DNA of 64,000 nucleotides from Micromonospora siamensis (GCF_900090305.1 NZ_LT607751.1:2728001-2792000), one strand, 5' to 3'; positions 53,333-62,330 are shown, counted from the first letter of the stretch. A program made the numbers and translations. Notes: generated from the letters alone by a model not told the origin.

Positions 53333-54345
53333 CAGCCCACCGTCCCCGGCCGGGCCACGTCACCGGCGCCGACGGCGCGGGCCCGCCGCCAGCCGCGTAC
53401 CCAGTGCGCCACCGCCAGCGGCGGGATCAGCGCGCTGGTCACCAGCATGGTGGCGACCTCGTCGGCGGTGCGCGGGCCGGGCGCGATCCGGGCGCGGGCG
53501 AACTCCGCGGTGCCCGCCGCCCAGGCCGCCCCGGCGACGGCCGCCGTGACGGCCGGCCACCGGCGGCCGGTGGCCGCGCGCAGCCCGGCGGCGGCCAGCG
53601 CCACCGCGCCGGCCGCCGCGACGGCCACGTGCCGGGGCCGACGGCCCGGCGGCAGCTCCAGGTCGGCGCGCCAGCGCGGCCCGTAGAGCCGGCGCAGCAG
53701 CGCGTCGTCGGCGTTGCCGCGCTGGGTGCGCAGGCTGATCCAGCGCCCCTCCGGACGGACCGGATGGGTCACCCGCCGCCGGCCCCGGCGCAGCGCGAAG
53801 CCGGCCGCGCGGACCCGGTGGGCCAGCTCGGCGTCCTCCCGGTAGGCGCGCGGGAAGCGCTCGTCGAAGCCGCCCACGGCGGCCAGCGCCGTCCGGCGGT
53901 AGGCCATGTCGGCGGTGATCCAGGCGCCGTCGGCGAGCCCGGCGGTGCCGCGTTCCCAGTCGGTGGGGCGCCGGTCGGTGGGCAGCGGCACCTCGACCAC
54001 GCCCTGCACGCCGCCGACACCCGCCGGCACGGCCAGGTCGTCGGTCAGCCGCCGCGCCCAGTCCGGCGCCGGCACCACGTCGTCGTCGAGGAAGACCACC
54101 CACGAGCCGCGGGCCGCCGCCCAGCCCAGGTTGCGGGCCGCCGCCGGGCCCGCGCCCCGCCCGGTCAGCACCTTCGTGTACGCGGCCAGCGCACCCGGCA
54201 CCGCCAGCTCGCCGCCCTCGTGCCCACCCCGGTCGTCGACCAGCAGCACCTCCACCTCGGGCAGTGCGGCGAGCTGACCGGCGAGCGCGTCGAGCAGCAC
54301 GGCCAGGCTGGGCCGGCCGAGCGTCGGCACCACCACGCTGATCAC
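53332..54345 (-). CDS. GT2-family glycosyltransferase
   Basis: Protein of 337 residues. The GT-A domain has ISVVVPTLGRPS, VLLVDDRGG, the DxD-type VVFLDDDVVPAPDW and GGFDERFPRAYREDAELAHRV. C-terminal helices (about residues 245-275 and 285-325, VAVAAAGAVALAAAGLRAATG and following) suggest a membrane association. The donor is unknown. It overlaps the carbamoyltransferase stop by four bases and shares one base with the HAD-GT9 start. Confidence 0.88.
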   Translation of the reverse strand: MISVVVPTLGRPSLAVLLDALAGQLAALPEVEVLLVDDRGGHEGGELAVPGALAAYTKVLTGRGAGPAAARNLGWAAARGSWVVFLDDDVVPAPDWARRLTDDLAVPAGVGGVQGVVEVPLPTDRRPTDWERGTAGLADGAWITADMAYRRTALAAVGGFDERFPRAYREDAELAHRVRAAGFALRRGRRRVTHPVRPEGRWISLRTQRGNADDALLRRLYGPRWRADLELPPGRRPRHVAVAAAGAVALAAAGLRAATGRRWPAVTAAVAGAAWAAGTAEFARARIAPGPRTADEVATMLVTSALIPPLAVAHWVRGWRRARAVGAGDVARPGTVG

Positions 54346-55994
54346 CGGTCACCGGCCAGCGACCGGCGGTGCACCGCGAACGGGCCGAGGGCGAGCAGGT
54401 CCACCGGTGCGGAGCCGAACAGCTCCATCGCCTCCCGGGGGGTGTCGACCATCGGCCGGCCGGCGGTGTTCAGCGAGGTGTTCACCACCACCGGCAGGCC
54501 GGTACGCCGCTCGAACTCGGCGAGCAGCTCGGCGACCAGCGGTTCGGTGTCGGTGTGCACGGTCTGCACCCGAGCGGTGCCGTCGACGTGGGTGACGGCC
54601 GGGATCCGGTCCCGCCACCGCGGCTTGACCTGGTGCACGAAGAGCATGTAGCGGCTCGGGTACACCCCGTCGAAGATGTCGGCGAAGCGTTCCGCGCGGA
54701 CCATCGGGGCGATCGGGCGGAACTGCTCGCGCCCCTTGACGTCGTTCATCCGGCCGGTGGTCTCCGGGTCGCCCGGGTGGGCCAGCAGCGACCGGTGGCC
54801 GAGCGCCCGCGGGCCGTACTCGCTGCGCCCCTGGTACCAGGCGACGATGCCGTTGTCGGCGAGCACGCGGGCCGCCTCCGCGGCGATCGACTCCGGCCGG
54901 GTGTACGGCAGCGCGGCCCGGCGCAGCTCCGCCTCCAGCTCCCCGTCCGACCAGCCCCGGCCCAGGTCCGCCCCGGCCATCGGGACCGACCGGTCACCGA
55001 GCCCACCGGCGATGTGCAGGGCGGCGCCCAGCGCCGTGCCGGAGTCACCGGCCGCCGGCTGCACCCAGACGTCCCGGTACGGCCCCTCGGCGGCGATCCG
55101 CGCGTTGGCCACGCAGTTCAACGCCACCCCGCCGGCCATCGCCAGCGTCGACGGGCCGCCGGCGGCGTCGTACAGCCAGCGGGACAGGTCGAGGATGACC
55201 TCCTCCAGCCGGGCCTGCACGCTGGCGGCGAGGTCGGCGTGCTCCTCGGTCAGCTCACCGCCGGCCGGGACCGTCTTGGCCAGGCTCGCCCAGTCGATCC
55301 GGTCGACTCCGAAGCCGCCCTCACCGGTGACGGTGACCAGCTCGCGCAGCAGCCCGAGGTGCTTCGGCCGGCCGTACGAGGCCAGGGCCATCACCTTGTA
55401 CTCGTCGCTGGAGTGCATGAACCCCAGGTGCCGGGTCAGGTCCTCGTAGAGCAGGCCCAGCGAGTGGGGCAGCTCCTGGGAGTGCAGCGACGACAACTGT
55501 CCGTCGCGGTAGACCCCGGCCAGGTGGCTGGCCACCTCGCCGCGCCCGTCGAGGACCAGCACGGCGGTGTCGTCACCCCCGGGCGGTGCGGCCAGCCCGG
55601 CCGAGGCGGCGTGCGCCACGTGGTGCGGTACGAAGTGGACCTTGTCCGGGTCGAGGCCGGGCAGGGCGGCGGCCAGGAACTGCGGCGCCCGCCGGGCGTA
55701 GTCGACCCGCAACCAGTCCCACGGGTCGGCCAGGCCCAGGTCGTCGGCGTCGCGGCACAGCCCCGGGTCGAAGGAGTACGCCACCGCGTCGATGCTGTCG
55801 ACGTCCAGGCCCGCGGCGTCCAGGCACCAGGCGGCGGAGAGTTCGGGCAGCTCCCAGGCGGAGAAGGGCACCGGGCGCTTGCCGTGCTTGCGGCGGCTGA
55901 ACCGTTCCTCTTCGGCAGCGGCCACCACCCGCCCGTCGACCACGACGGCGGCGGCGGGATCGTGGAAGATCGCATTGATTCCGAGGACGCGCAT
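54342..55994 (-). CDS. Carbamoyltransferase (NodU/CmcH/TobZ family)
   Basis: Protein of 550 residues with the two-part architecture of O-carbamoyltransferases. The N-terminal Kae1-like ASKHA half (residues 1-360) opens with GINAIFHDPAAAVVVDG and has the metal-binding H124-x3-H128 in HHVAHA. The C-terminal half (about 370-550) contains RSEYGPRALGHRSLLAHP and NTSLNTAGRPMVD. NodU, CmcH and TobZ carbamoylate a hydroxyl on sugar or natural-product acceptors using carbamoyl phosphate and ATP. First gene of the nine-gene cluster; it likely decorates a heptose or an attached sugar. Confidence 0.92.
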   Translation of the reverse strand: MRVLGINAIFHDPAAAVVVDGRVVAAAEEERFSRRKHGKRPVPFSAWELPELSAAWCLDAAGLDVDSIDAVAYSFDPGLCRDADDLGLADPWDWLRVDYARRAPQFLAAALPGLDPDKVHFVPHHVAHAASAGLAAPPGGDDTAVLVLDGRGEVASHLAGVYRDGQLSSLHSQELPHSLGLLYEDLTRHLGFMHSSDEYKVMALASYGRPKHLGLLRELVTVTGEGGFGVDRIDWASLAKTVPAGGELTEEHADLAASVQARLEEVILDLSRWLYDAAGGPSTLAMAGGVALNCVANARIAAEGPYRDVWVQPAAGDSGTALGAALHIAGGLGDRSVPMAGADLGRGWSDGELEAELRRAALPYTRPESIAAEAARVLADNGIVAWYQGRSEYGPRALGHRSLLAHPGDPETTGRMNDVKGREQFRPIAPMVRAERFADIFDGVYPSRYMLFVHQVKPRWRDRIPAVTHVDGTARVQTVHTDTEPLVAELLAEFERRTGLPVVVNTSLNTAGRPMVDTPREAMELFGSAPVDLLALGPFAVHRRSLAGDR

Positions 55995-56009
55995 GTGACG
56001 TTGCTACCC

Positions 56010-56030
56010 CCGGTTCGCCGAACTAACCGG
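56010..56030. promoter_or_regulatory. Inverted repeat upstream of the heptose cluster
   Basis: CCGGTT (56010-56015) and AACCGG (56025-56030), nine bases apart, lie 16-36 bases before the carbamoyltransferase start, in the relatively AT-rich region that should hold the operon promoter. Could be an operator or leader hairpin. Confidence 0.45.
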
Positions 56031-56093
56031 AGATCATTGACTTCTCGCCACCGTCCTGGCCTGCACTGATATGTCGGTTGTGGAGGAAGTGTC

Positions 56094-56123
56094 GGTGGCG
56101 GGGACGGGTCCGCCCCCGCCACC
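56094..56123 (-). terminator. Terminator of the flavohemoglobin gene
   Basis: GGTGGCGGGG and CCCCGCCACC form a perfect 10-base-pair stem with a 10-base loop, seven bases after the Hmp stop. It separates Hmp transcription from the downstream heptose operon. Confidence 0.8.
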
Positions 56124-56129
56124 GGACGG

Positions 56130-57347
56130 TCAGACCCCGCCGCGCAGCATGCCCGGCCCGAACACCTCGTACGCGATCCGCTCCACCGGAACGCCCCGGC
56201 GCAGCAGGCCGCCGCGGACCTGGTTCATGAACTGCAGCGGCCCGCAGAGGTGCACGTGGGCGTCGGGGGAGAGCGGGATCAGGTCGGGGTCGATCCGGCC
56301 GTCGGCCACCTCCGCGCCCGGGGTTCGCCGGTCGTCGACGCCGGCCCGCTCGTACCAGAGCTTCAACCGCAGGTTGGGCAGCTGGGCGTGCAGCCGGGAC
56401 AACTCGTCGCGGTGGGCGTGCGCCGCGCCGTCCCGGTCGGCGTGGGCCAGCACCACCGGCCGTTGCGGCGCGGTGGCGGCCAGGTGTTCCAGCGCGGCCA
56501 TCGCCGGGGTGAGCCCGATGCCGGCGCTCACCAGCACCAGTGGCCCGTCGCCGGTGACCGCGCTGACCTCGCCGAACGGCGGGCTGAGCCGTAGCACGGT
56601 GCCGGGGGCGACCCGCTCGTGCAGGAAGGTGGAGACCAGGCCGTCGGGGGCGCCGCCTTCGCCCCGGACCCGCTTGACGGTGATCCGCCAGTGGTCGGCG
56701 CCGGGGCGTCCGGAGAGGCTGTACTGCCGGATCTGCTGGCCGAGCCCCCCGTCGAGGTCGACCGCGACGGAGACGTACTGGCCGGGGGTGAAGCCGGGGA
56801 CCGGGCCGCCGTCGGCCGGGACCAGGGTGAGCGAGACGACGTCGGTGGCCTCGGCGGTCACGCCGGCGACCCGCCAGTCCCGCCAGACCGACTCGCCCTC
56901 GGCGAGTCCCGCCTCGGTGTAGAGCCGGGCCTCCCGGGCGATCAGCTCGCAGGCCAGCAGCCAGTAGACCTCGTCCCAGGCGGCGGCGACCTCTCGCGTG
57001 ACCGCCTCGCCGAGCACCTCGCCGATCGCGGCCATCAGGTGCCGGCCGACGATCGTGTACGAGGTGGCGGTGATGCCGAGGGAGGCGTGCTTGTGCGCGA
57101 TCCGGTCCAGGATCGCCCCCCAGGGCGCGCCCGGCGCCCCGGTCAGGTGCGCGGCGTACGCCACGACGGCCCCGGCCAGCGCCGCCTTCTGCGCCCCGGT
57201 GGCCTGGTTGCCACGGTTGAACAGGTCGAGCAGCTCCGGGTGGGCGGCGAACATCCGCCGGTAGAAGCGGCCGGTGATCTGCTCGCCGTGCTCCTGCACC
57301 ACGGGCAGGGTCGCGGTCACCACGGCCTTCGACGATTCCGACAGCAC
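56130..57347 (-). CDS. hmp: Flavohemoglobin, nitric oxide dioxygenase
   Basis: Cytoplasmic NO-detoxifying enzyme of 405 residues. The globin domain (1-145) has tyrosine B10 (Y29), glutamine E7 (Q53) and proximal histidine F8 (H85), at the same numbers as in E. coli Hmp. The FAD domain carries RQYSLSGRP near 210 and the NAD domain GIGLTPAMAAL near 280. GTG 57347 is chosen for AAGGAGGA upstream; the longer frame to 57446 is not needed. Divergent from an NsrR-type repressor gene with an inverted repeat in between, so it is probably induced by nitric oxide. Confidence 0.93.
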   Translation of the reverse strand: MLSESSKAVVTATLPVVQEHGEQITGRFYRRMFAAHPELLDLFNRGNQATGAQKAALAGAVVAYAAHLTGAPGAPWGAILDRIAHKHASLGITATSYTIVGRHLMAAIGEVLGEAVTREVAAAWDEVYWLLACELIAREARLYTEAGLAEGESVWRDWRVAGVTAEATDVVSLTLVPADGGPVPGFTPGQYVSVAVDLDGGLGQQIRQYSLSGRPGADHWRITVKRVRGEGGAPDGLVSTFLHERVAPGTVLRLSPPFGEVSAVTGDGPLVLVSAGIGLTPAMAALEHLAATAPQRPVVLAHADRDGAAHAHRDELSRLHAQLPNLRLKLWYERAGVDDRRTPGAEVADGRIDPDLIPLSPDAHVHLCGPLQFMNQVRGGLLRRGVPVERIAYEVFGPGMLRGGV

Positions 57348-57387
57348 GGCGTCCTCCTTCTGCGTTGCCTTCCGTCGACACTTAAAC

Positions 57388-57404
57388 AGGAATCCAGGAG
57401 TCCT
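57388..57404. promoter_or_regulatory. Candidate NsrR operator
   Basis: AGGAATCC-A-GGAGTCCT, a 17-bp inverted repeat with one mismatch in eight-base arms, just upstream of a TTTAAG-like -10 for hmp and 80 bases from the NsrR start. Confidence 0.55.
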
Positions 57405-57483
57405 CTTCAGGGCCGAAAGTCCCGGGTCGCCTGTTGCGCAGGTCACGGGACGTCGGGCCCTGTCCGGCGACGCGCGGTCTGGC

Positions 57484-57489
57484 TAGGGT
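57484..57489 (+). promoter_or_regulatory. -10 element of leaderless promoter (NsrR gene)
   Basis: TAGGGT lies six bases before the GTG at 57496. Confidence 0.5.
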
Positions 57490-57495
57490 CGGGTC

Positions 57496-57927
57496 GTGAA
57501 GCTCAACCGGTCCACCGACATGGCCCTGCGGATCGCCATGCTCACCGCGTCCGCGCCCACCCGGACCACCGTGGACGAGCTGGCGCTGCGGCTGGACCTG
57601 CCGCGCAGCCACGTGGCCAAGGTGGTGCAACGCCTGCAACGGATCGGCGTGCTGGTCACCATCCGCGGCCGCTCCGGTGGCGTCGCCTTCGCCGAGGACG
57701 CCGAGCTGATCACCGTGGGCCGGGTGGTACGCGCCTTCGAGGGCGAGGACGAGGTGGTGGCCTGCGAGGAGTCCGGCTGCACGCTGCGGGCCGGCTGCCG
57801 GCTGCGGGTCCAGCTGCGCCGGGCCCAGGAGGCGTTCCTGGCCGTCCTGGACGGCGTACGCCTCGGCGACCTGGTCGACGACCCGGTCGGGCCGGTGCCG
57901 CTGACCCTCGGGATCGCCGCGCGCTGA
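57496..57927 (+). CDS. nsrR: Rrf2-family regulator, NsrR-type nitric oxide sensor
   Basis: Repressor of 143 residues. The winged helix is residues 1-65 (MALRIAMLTAS, then LPRSHVAKVVQRLQRIGVLVTIRG). Three cysteines, C90, C95 and C101, with C-x4-C-x5-C spacing, match the [Fe-S] ligands of E. coli NsrR. NO destroys the cluster and relieves repression. The gene is divergent from hmp, the classic NsrR target. Leaderless promoter. Confidence 0.9.
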   Translation: MKLNRSTDMALRIAMLTASAPTRTTVDELALRLDLPRSHVAKVVQRLQRIGVLVTIRGRSGGVAFAEDAELITVGRVVRAFEGEDEVVACEESGCTLRAGCRLRVQLRRAQEAFLAVLDGVRLGDLVDDPVGPVPLTLGIAAR

Positions 57928-57986
57928 GCCGCCGCCCGCCGGGCCGACACCGTTAGGCTGAGCGTCCCCGTCGATACGGAGCGCCG

Positions 57987-58631
57987 ATGCCACCCACCCG
58001 GGTCTCCCACCCGATCTTCGCCCGGCTCTACGAACGGGCCAGCGTCTCCCTGGACCAGGCCGGCGTGGCCGAGCACCGGCGCCGGCTGGTCGCCGGCCTG
58101 CGCGGCCGGGTGGTCGAGGTGGGCGCCGGCAACGGCCGGATGTTCCCGCACTACCCGTCGGCGGTGACCGACGTGCTGGCCGTCGAGCCGGAACCGCGGC
58201 TGCGGGCCGCCGCCACGACGGCCGCCGCCACCGCCCCGGTACCGGTCACGGTGGTCGACGGGGTGGCCGACGCCCTGCCGCTGGCCGACGGCGCGGTCGA
58301 CGCGGTCGTCACGGCGCTGGTGCTCTGCACGGTGCCCGACCAGGCCGCCGCGCTGCGCGAGGCGTACCGGGTGCTGCGCCCCGGCGGCGAGCTGCGCTTC
58401 TACGAGCACGTCCGGGCCGAGTCGCCGGGCGGGCTGCGGCGGGTCCAGCGGGTCGTCGACGCCACCCTGTGGCCGCTGTTCTGCGGCGGCTGCCACACCG
58501 CCCGGGACACCGTCTCGGCGATCACCGCGGCCGGCTTCGAGATCACCGAGCTGGACCGGTTCCGCTTCCCGCCCGGGTCCGCACTCACCCCCGCCTCGCC
58601 GCACGTCCTCGGCACCGCCCGCCGGCCCTGA
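57987..58631 (+). CDS. Class I SAM-dependent methyltransferase
   Basis: Methyltransferase of 214 residues. Motif [16 protein letters not shown] is at about 42-56, the acidic motif [11 protein letters not shown] follows, and motif IV-like [10 protein letters not shown] and the [17 protein letters not shown] block are present. It is closest in layout to UbiE/METTL7-like small methyltransferases. The substrate is unknown. It begins 59 bases after nsrR with a CGGAG ribosome-binding site, and an own TAGGCT -10 lies about 28 bases before the start. Confidence 0.87.
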   Translation: MPPTRVSHPIFARLYERASVSLDQAGVAEHRRRLVAGLRGRVVEVGAGNGRMFPHYPSAVTDVLAVEPEPRLRAAATTAAATAPVPVTVVDGVADALPLADGAVDAVVTALVLCTVPDQAAALREAYRVLRPGGELRFYEHVRAESPGGLRRVQRVVDATLWPLFCGGCHTARDTVSAITAAGFEITELDRFRFPPGSALTPASPHVLGTARRP

Positions 58632-58634
58632 GCG

Positions 58635-58672
58635 CGGCGCCGCCGCCCACCGTCGGGCGGGCGGCGGCGGGC
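58635..58672. terminator. Hairpin terminator between convergent genes
   Basis: CGCCGCCGCCC pairs with GGGCGGGCGGCGGCG around a short loop, between the methyltransferase and SGNH gene stops. Confidence 0.6.
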
Positions 58673-58676
58673 GCGG

Positions 58677-59933
58677 TCAGCTCACCGTGACCGTGCCGTC
58701 CGGCGCGCGTACGCAGGTCACCGTCCGGGCGCTGGTCGCGGCCGCGCCGGTCAGGCAGCGGGCGAGCACGCCGTGCCCGGCGGCGTTCGGGTGCCACGAC
58801 TCCTGGCAGGTCTGGAAGTACGTCCCGCAGGTGTTGGCGATCCGCTGGATGTCCAGCTTGTCGTAACCGGCGAGGCTGGTCACGAAGACGCCTGACGGGC
58901 CGTCCATCGAGCGGATCGGGGTGGCCAGCGCGCCGGTGGGGCTGCCGGACTGCTCGCAGAGCCGGGCCCCGTCGAAGGCCCGCTGCACGTTGACGTAGAC
59001 CAGGTCGGCGGCGGGGAACTCGGCGGCCATCGTGGCGCGTACCGAGCCGACCAGGGTGCCGAGCCGCTGGGCGAAGCGCTGGCCGGTGCCGAGGCTGGCC
59101 CGGTGGATCGGGCAGCCGGCTGCGTACCGCTCGGCGCCGAGGGCGCGGAACTTGTCCCGGGTGTCGTCCCGGGAGTCCTCGGTCCAGAAGTTCGAGGCGA
59201 TCTCCGGCGGGAGCGGGTCGGTGTAGTCCTGGAAGACCACCCGGTGCTGCCCGTCGGCGTCGATCTCGTCGAGAGTGGTCAGCAGCTGGCGTACGGCCGC
59301 CGTGGTCTCGGCGGTGGCGGCGCTCATCTGCGCCGCGGTGGCCAGGTCGTCGTCGGTGCAGGGATCCTGCTCCACCGGCCCGCCCAGGTAGGCCCAGAAT
59401 TCCCACCAGCCGGTCCAGGCGTCCGCGATGAACCGGTTGGCGCACTCCTCGGCGACCTTGCCGAAGGTGAAGGAGCTGTTGTTCGAGCCGAGGCCGACCA
59501 GCACCAGGTCGATGTCGTGGGTCCGGGCCACCGCGCGCAACTGGTCGAGCTGGGCGGTCACCTGCCGGCCGTTGGCTCGGGTGGCCGAGGCGTTGGCGAT
59601 GTCGTAGGGCTGGCCGCCGGAGCAGGCCAGGTTGAACCGGTCGGTGATGCCGGGCAGGTCGGCCCGGTTCAGCGAGGCGTTCGGCGAGCGGTGGCAGAAG
59701 TACGCGTTGGAGTTCGGCGCCGACCAGCCGGGGAACGACTGCGCGACGCCGTCGACGTCGACCACCGGGGAGTACGCCCCGGCGCCCTCGCCGCTGATGA
59801 AGCTGTCGCCGAGCGCCACCGCCGCGGTGGGCAGCGCCGCCGCGGCCGGGGCGGGCAGCGCCACCGCCGTGGACAGGGCGGCGGACGTGACGGCGAGCAG
59901 GGTGCTCAGGACGGTACGACGGAACCTGGACAT
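58677..59933 (-). CDS. Secreted SGNH hydrolase 2
   Basis: Exported hydrolase of 418 residues, longer than the copy at 40290. Signal peptide residues 1-33 end in PAPAAAA. Block I nucleophile S44 lies in LGDSFISGEGAG, GLGSNNSSF is block III and SWHPNAAGH near residue 385 holds the catalytic histidine. Eight or more cysteines suggest disulfides. ATG 59933 has GGGGGA upstream; an ATG at 59945 is possible. It ends 44 bases from the methyltransferase gene. Confidence 0.87.
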   Translation of the reverse strand: MSRFRRTVLSTLLAVTSAALSTAVALPAPAAAALPTAAVALGDSFISGEGAGAYSPVVDVDGVAQSFPGWSAPNSNAYFCHRSPNASLNRADLPGITDRFNLACSGGQPYDIANASATRANGRQVTAQLDQLRAVARTHDIDLVLVGLGSNNSSFTFGKVAEECANRFIADAWTGWWEFWAYLGGPVEQDPCTDDDLATAAQMSAATAETTAAVRQLLTTLDEIDADGQHRVVFQDYTDPLPPEIASNFWTEDSRDDTRDKFRALGAERYAAGCPIHRASLGTGQRFAQRLGTLVGSVRATMAAEFPAADLVYVNVQRAFDGARLCEQSGSPTGALATPIRSMDGPSGVFVTSLAGYDKLDIQRIANTCGTYFQTCQESWHPNAAGHGVLARCLTGAAATSARTVTCVRAPDGTVTVS

Positions 59934-60272
59934 GACGTCCCCCATCCGGCCAGCTGAATGTGAAAGATCCTCCGGTGCCCGCGATCAGACCACTTTGCTG
60001 TGACGGTCGTCAATACTTCGCAGCAGGTTCGTCACGGGTCGGAAACCCCCGGACCGGGCACCGTCACCGGGCGGCGAGGGAAGATGCCGCCCGGTCGACG
60101 CGTTGTCGCTCGGGTGGCCCGGGATGCCACCGGCCCGGCGGGTCGCGCGGGCCTTCGCCGTTGTGTCGGGGCGTCCGACTAGGCTCGCCTCGGCGCGCCG
60201 CGCGTGATGATCAAGACGGTGAGATCAGACGGTGAGCGGCACCACACCGCCGAGACCTGGGAGTACGACCAG
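59934..60272 (+). other. Intergenic region with parE promoter
   Basis: 339 bases between divergent genes. TAGGCT (60180-60185) is a likely -10 for parE. The first 23 possible parE codons from GTG 60204 include AGA and TCA and do not look coding. Nothing else is recognised. Confidence 0.4.
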
Positions 60273-62330
60273 TTGACCGCACAGCCTGAGACCCTGTACG
60301 GGGCCGACGACCTGACCCACCTGGAGGGTCTGGACGCCGTCCGCAAGCGCCCCGGTATGTACATCGGCTCCACCGACAGCCGTGGCGTGGGTCACCTCGT
60401 CAACGAGATCCTCGACAACTCCACCGACGAGGGGGTGGGTGGCCACGCCACCCGCGTCGAGGTGATCCTGCACGCCGACGGCTCGGTCCAGGTCGACGAC
60501 GACGGCCGGGGCATCCCCACCGACGTGCACGCCAAGTCCGGCATCTCCGGGGTCGAGCTGGTGCTCACCCGGCTGCACGCCGGCGGCAAGTTCGGCGGCT
60601 CAGGCTACAAGACCTCCGGCGGCCTGCACGGCGTCGGCGCCTCCGCGGTCAACGCGCTCGCCCGCCGCTTCGACGTCACCGTGCGCCGCGGTGGCAAGGT
60701 GCACAGCATGTCGTTCCGGCACGGCGTGCCCGGGATCTTCGACGGCGACGGCCCCGACGCCCCCTTCACCCCCGGCCCCGGCCTCCAGATCGTCGGCGCG
60801 ATGAAGCGCGGGCAGCGCACCGGCACCTCCATCCGGTACTGGCACGACGCCCGCTACTTCGAGACCGGCGCCACGCTGGACACCGACGCCGTGCGGCTCA
60901 AGATGCGCAACACCGCGTTCCTCGTCCCCGGCGTGACCTACCTGCTGCGCGACGAGACCGCCGACGAGCCGGCCCGGGAGACCTTCCACTTCCCCAACGG
61001 CCTGACCGACATGGTGGAGTTCCTGGCCCCGGCCGGCGACCGGCCGGTCTCCGGGACGCTGCTGGTCACCGGCGAGGGCACCTACCGGGAGAACGCCGCC
61101 GACGCCAACGGCGTCATGCAGTCCAACGTGCAGCGCCGGGCCGAGGTGGAGGTGGCGTTCCGCTGGGGCACCGGCTACGAGCGCACCGTCGAGTGCTTCA
61201 CCAACACCATCCGCAACGCGCACGGCGGCACCCACCGCAAGGGCTTCGAGCGGGCCCTGGTCCGTACGCTGGCCGACGCCGCCCGCAACACCCGCGGCCT
61301 GCTCAAGCCCAAGGAGGACGCGCCCACCCTGGACGACGTCCTGGAGGGGATGACCGCGGTGGTGCACGTGCGGATCCCCGAACCGCAGTTCACCTCGCAG
61401 ACCAAGGACGAGCTCTCCACCGCGGGCATCACCAAGGTGATCCAGACCCAGGTGGAGCAGCACCTCAAGGCCTGGCTGGAGGACCGCCGGACCAAGGCCG
61501 AGGCGCGGGTCGTCCTGCAGAAGATCGTCGACGCGGCCCGGGTGCGGCTGACCCAGAAGCAGCAGAAGGACGCGGCGCGCCGCAAGACCGCCCTGGAGGG
61601 CGCGTCGATGCCGGCCAAGCTGGTCGACTGCCGCGCGACAGGCATCGACCGGAGCGAGCTGTTCATCGTGGAGGGGGACAGCGCCCTCGGGACAGGGCGA
61701 CTTGCCCGTTCTGCCGAATATCAGGCGCTTCTCCCGATCCGCGGCAAGATCCTCAACGTGCAGAAGGCCAATCTCCAGCAGGTGCTGGACAACGCCGAGT
61801 GCGCGGCGATCGTGCAGGTCCTCGGGGCCGGCTCGGGGCGTACCTTCGACCTCTCCGCGCTGCGCTACGGCCGGGTCCTGATCATGGCCGACGCGGACGT
61901 CGACGGCGCGCACATCCGGACCCTGCTGATCACCTTGTTCGCCCGCTACATGCGGCCGCTGATCGAGGCCGGCCGGCTCTACGCCGCGATGCCGCCCCTG
62001 CACAAGATCACCACGAAGGGGCGCAACCCGCAGACCATCTACACCTACACCCAGGCGGAGATGGAGGCGGCGGTCCGCAAGCTGGAGAAGGCCGGCAAGC
62101 AGATCGTCACCCCGATCCCGCGCTTCAAGGGTCTGGGCGAGATGGACGCCGACGAGTTGTGGGAGACCACGATGAACCCGGCCACCCGGGCGGTCCGCCG
62201 GATCACCCTCGACGACGTCGACGCCGCCGAGCGGGTCCTCGAACTGCTGATGGGCGAGAAGGTCGAGCCGCGCCGCAACTGGCTGATCGACTCGGCCGAC
62301 CGGGTCGACCGCGAGGCGATCGACGCATGA
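60273..62330 (+). CDS. parE: DNA topoisomerase IV subunit B (gyrase B-like)
   Basis: Type II topoisomerase ATPase subunit of 685 residues from the TTG at 60273. GHKL motifs: NEILDNSTDE (ATP-binding asparagine), DDGRGIP and GLHGVGASAVNAL. Transducer and TOPRIM follow, with EGDSALG and the metal-binding DADVDGAHIR, then the C-terminal PRFKGLGEMDADELWETTMNP. TTG is chosen because GGGAG lies nine bases upstream and the protein then begins TAQPETLYGADDL; the frame is open to GTG 60204. It is followed 33 bases later by parC. A second gyrA/gyrB pair is expected near the origin. Confidence 0.93.
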   Translation: MTAQPETLYGADDLTHLEGLDAVRKRPGMYIGSTDSRGVGHLVNEILDNSTDEGVGGHATRVEVILHADGSVQVDDDGRGIPTDVHAKSGISGVELVLTRLHAGGKFGGSGYKTSGGLHGVGASAVNALARRFDVTVRRGGKVHSMSFRHGVPGIFDGDGPDAPFTPGPGLQIVGAMKRGQRTGTSIRYWHDARYFETGATLDTDAVRLKMRNTAFLVPGVTYLLRDETADEPARETFHFPNGLTDMVEFLAPAGDRPVSGTLLVTGEGTYRENAADANGVMQSNVQRRAEVEVAFRWGTGYERTVECFTNTIRNAHGGTHRKGFERALVRTLADAARNTRGLLKPKEDAPTLDDVLEGMTAVVHVRIPEPQFTSQTKDELSTAGITKVIQTQVEQHLKAWLEDRRTKAEARVVLQKIVDAARVRLTQKQQKDAARRKTALEGASMPAKLVDCRATGIDRSELFIVEGDSALGTGRLARSAEYQALLPIRGKILNVQKANLQQVLDNAECAAIVQVLGAGSGRTFDLSALRYGRVLIMADADVDGAHIRTLLITLFARYMRPLIEAGRLYAAMPPLHKITTKGRNPQTIYTYTQAEMEAAVRKLEKAGKQIVTPIPRFKGLGEMDADELWETTMNPATRAVRRITLDDVDAAERVLELLMGEKVEPRRNWLIDSADRVDREAIDA

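Noticed and set aside
54369..56069. Plus-strand frame of 566 codons
   Set aside because: Antisense to the carbamoyltransferase gene, which has the complete family motif set.
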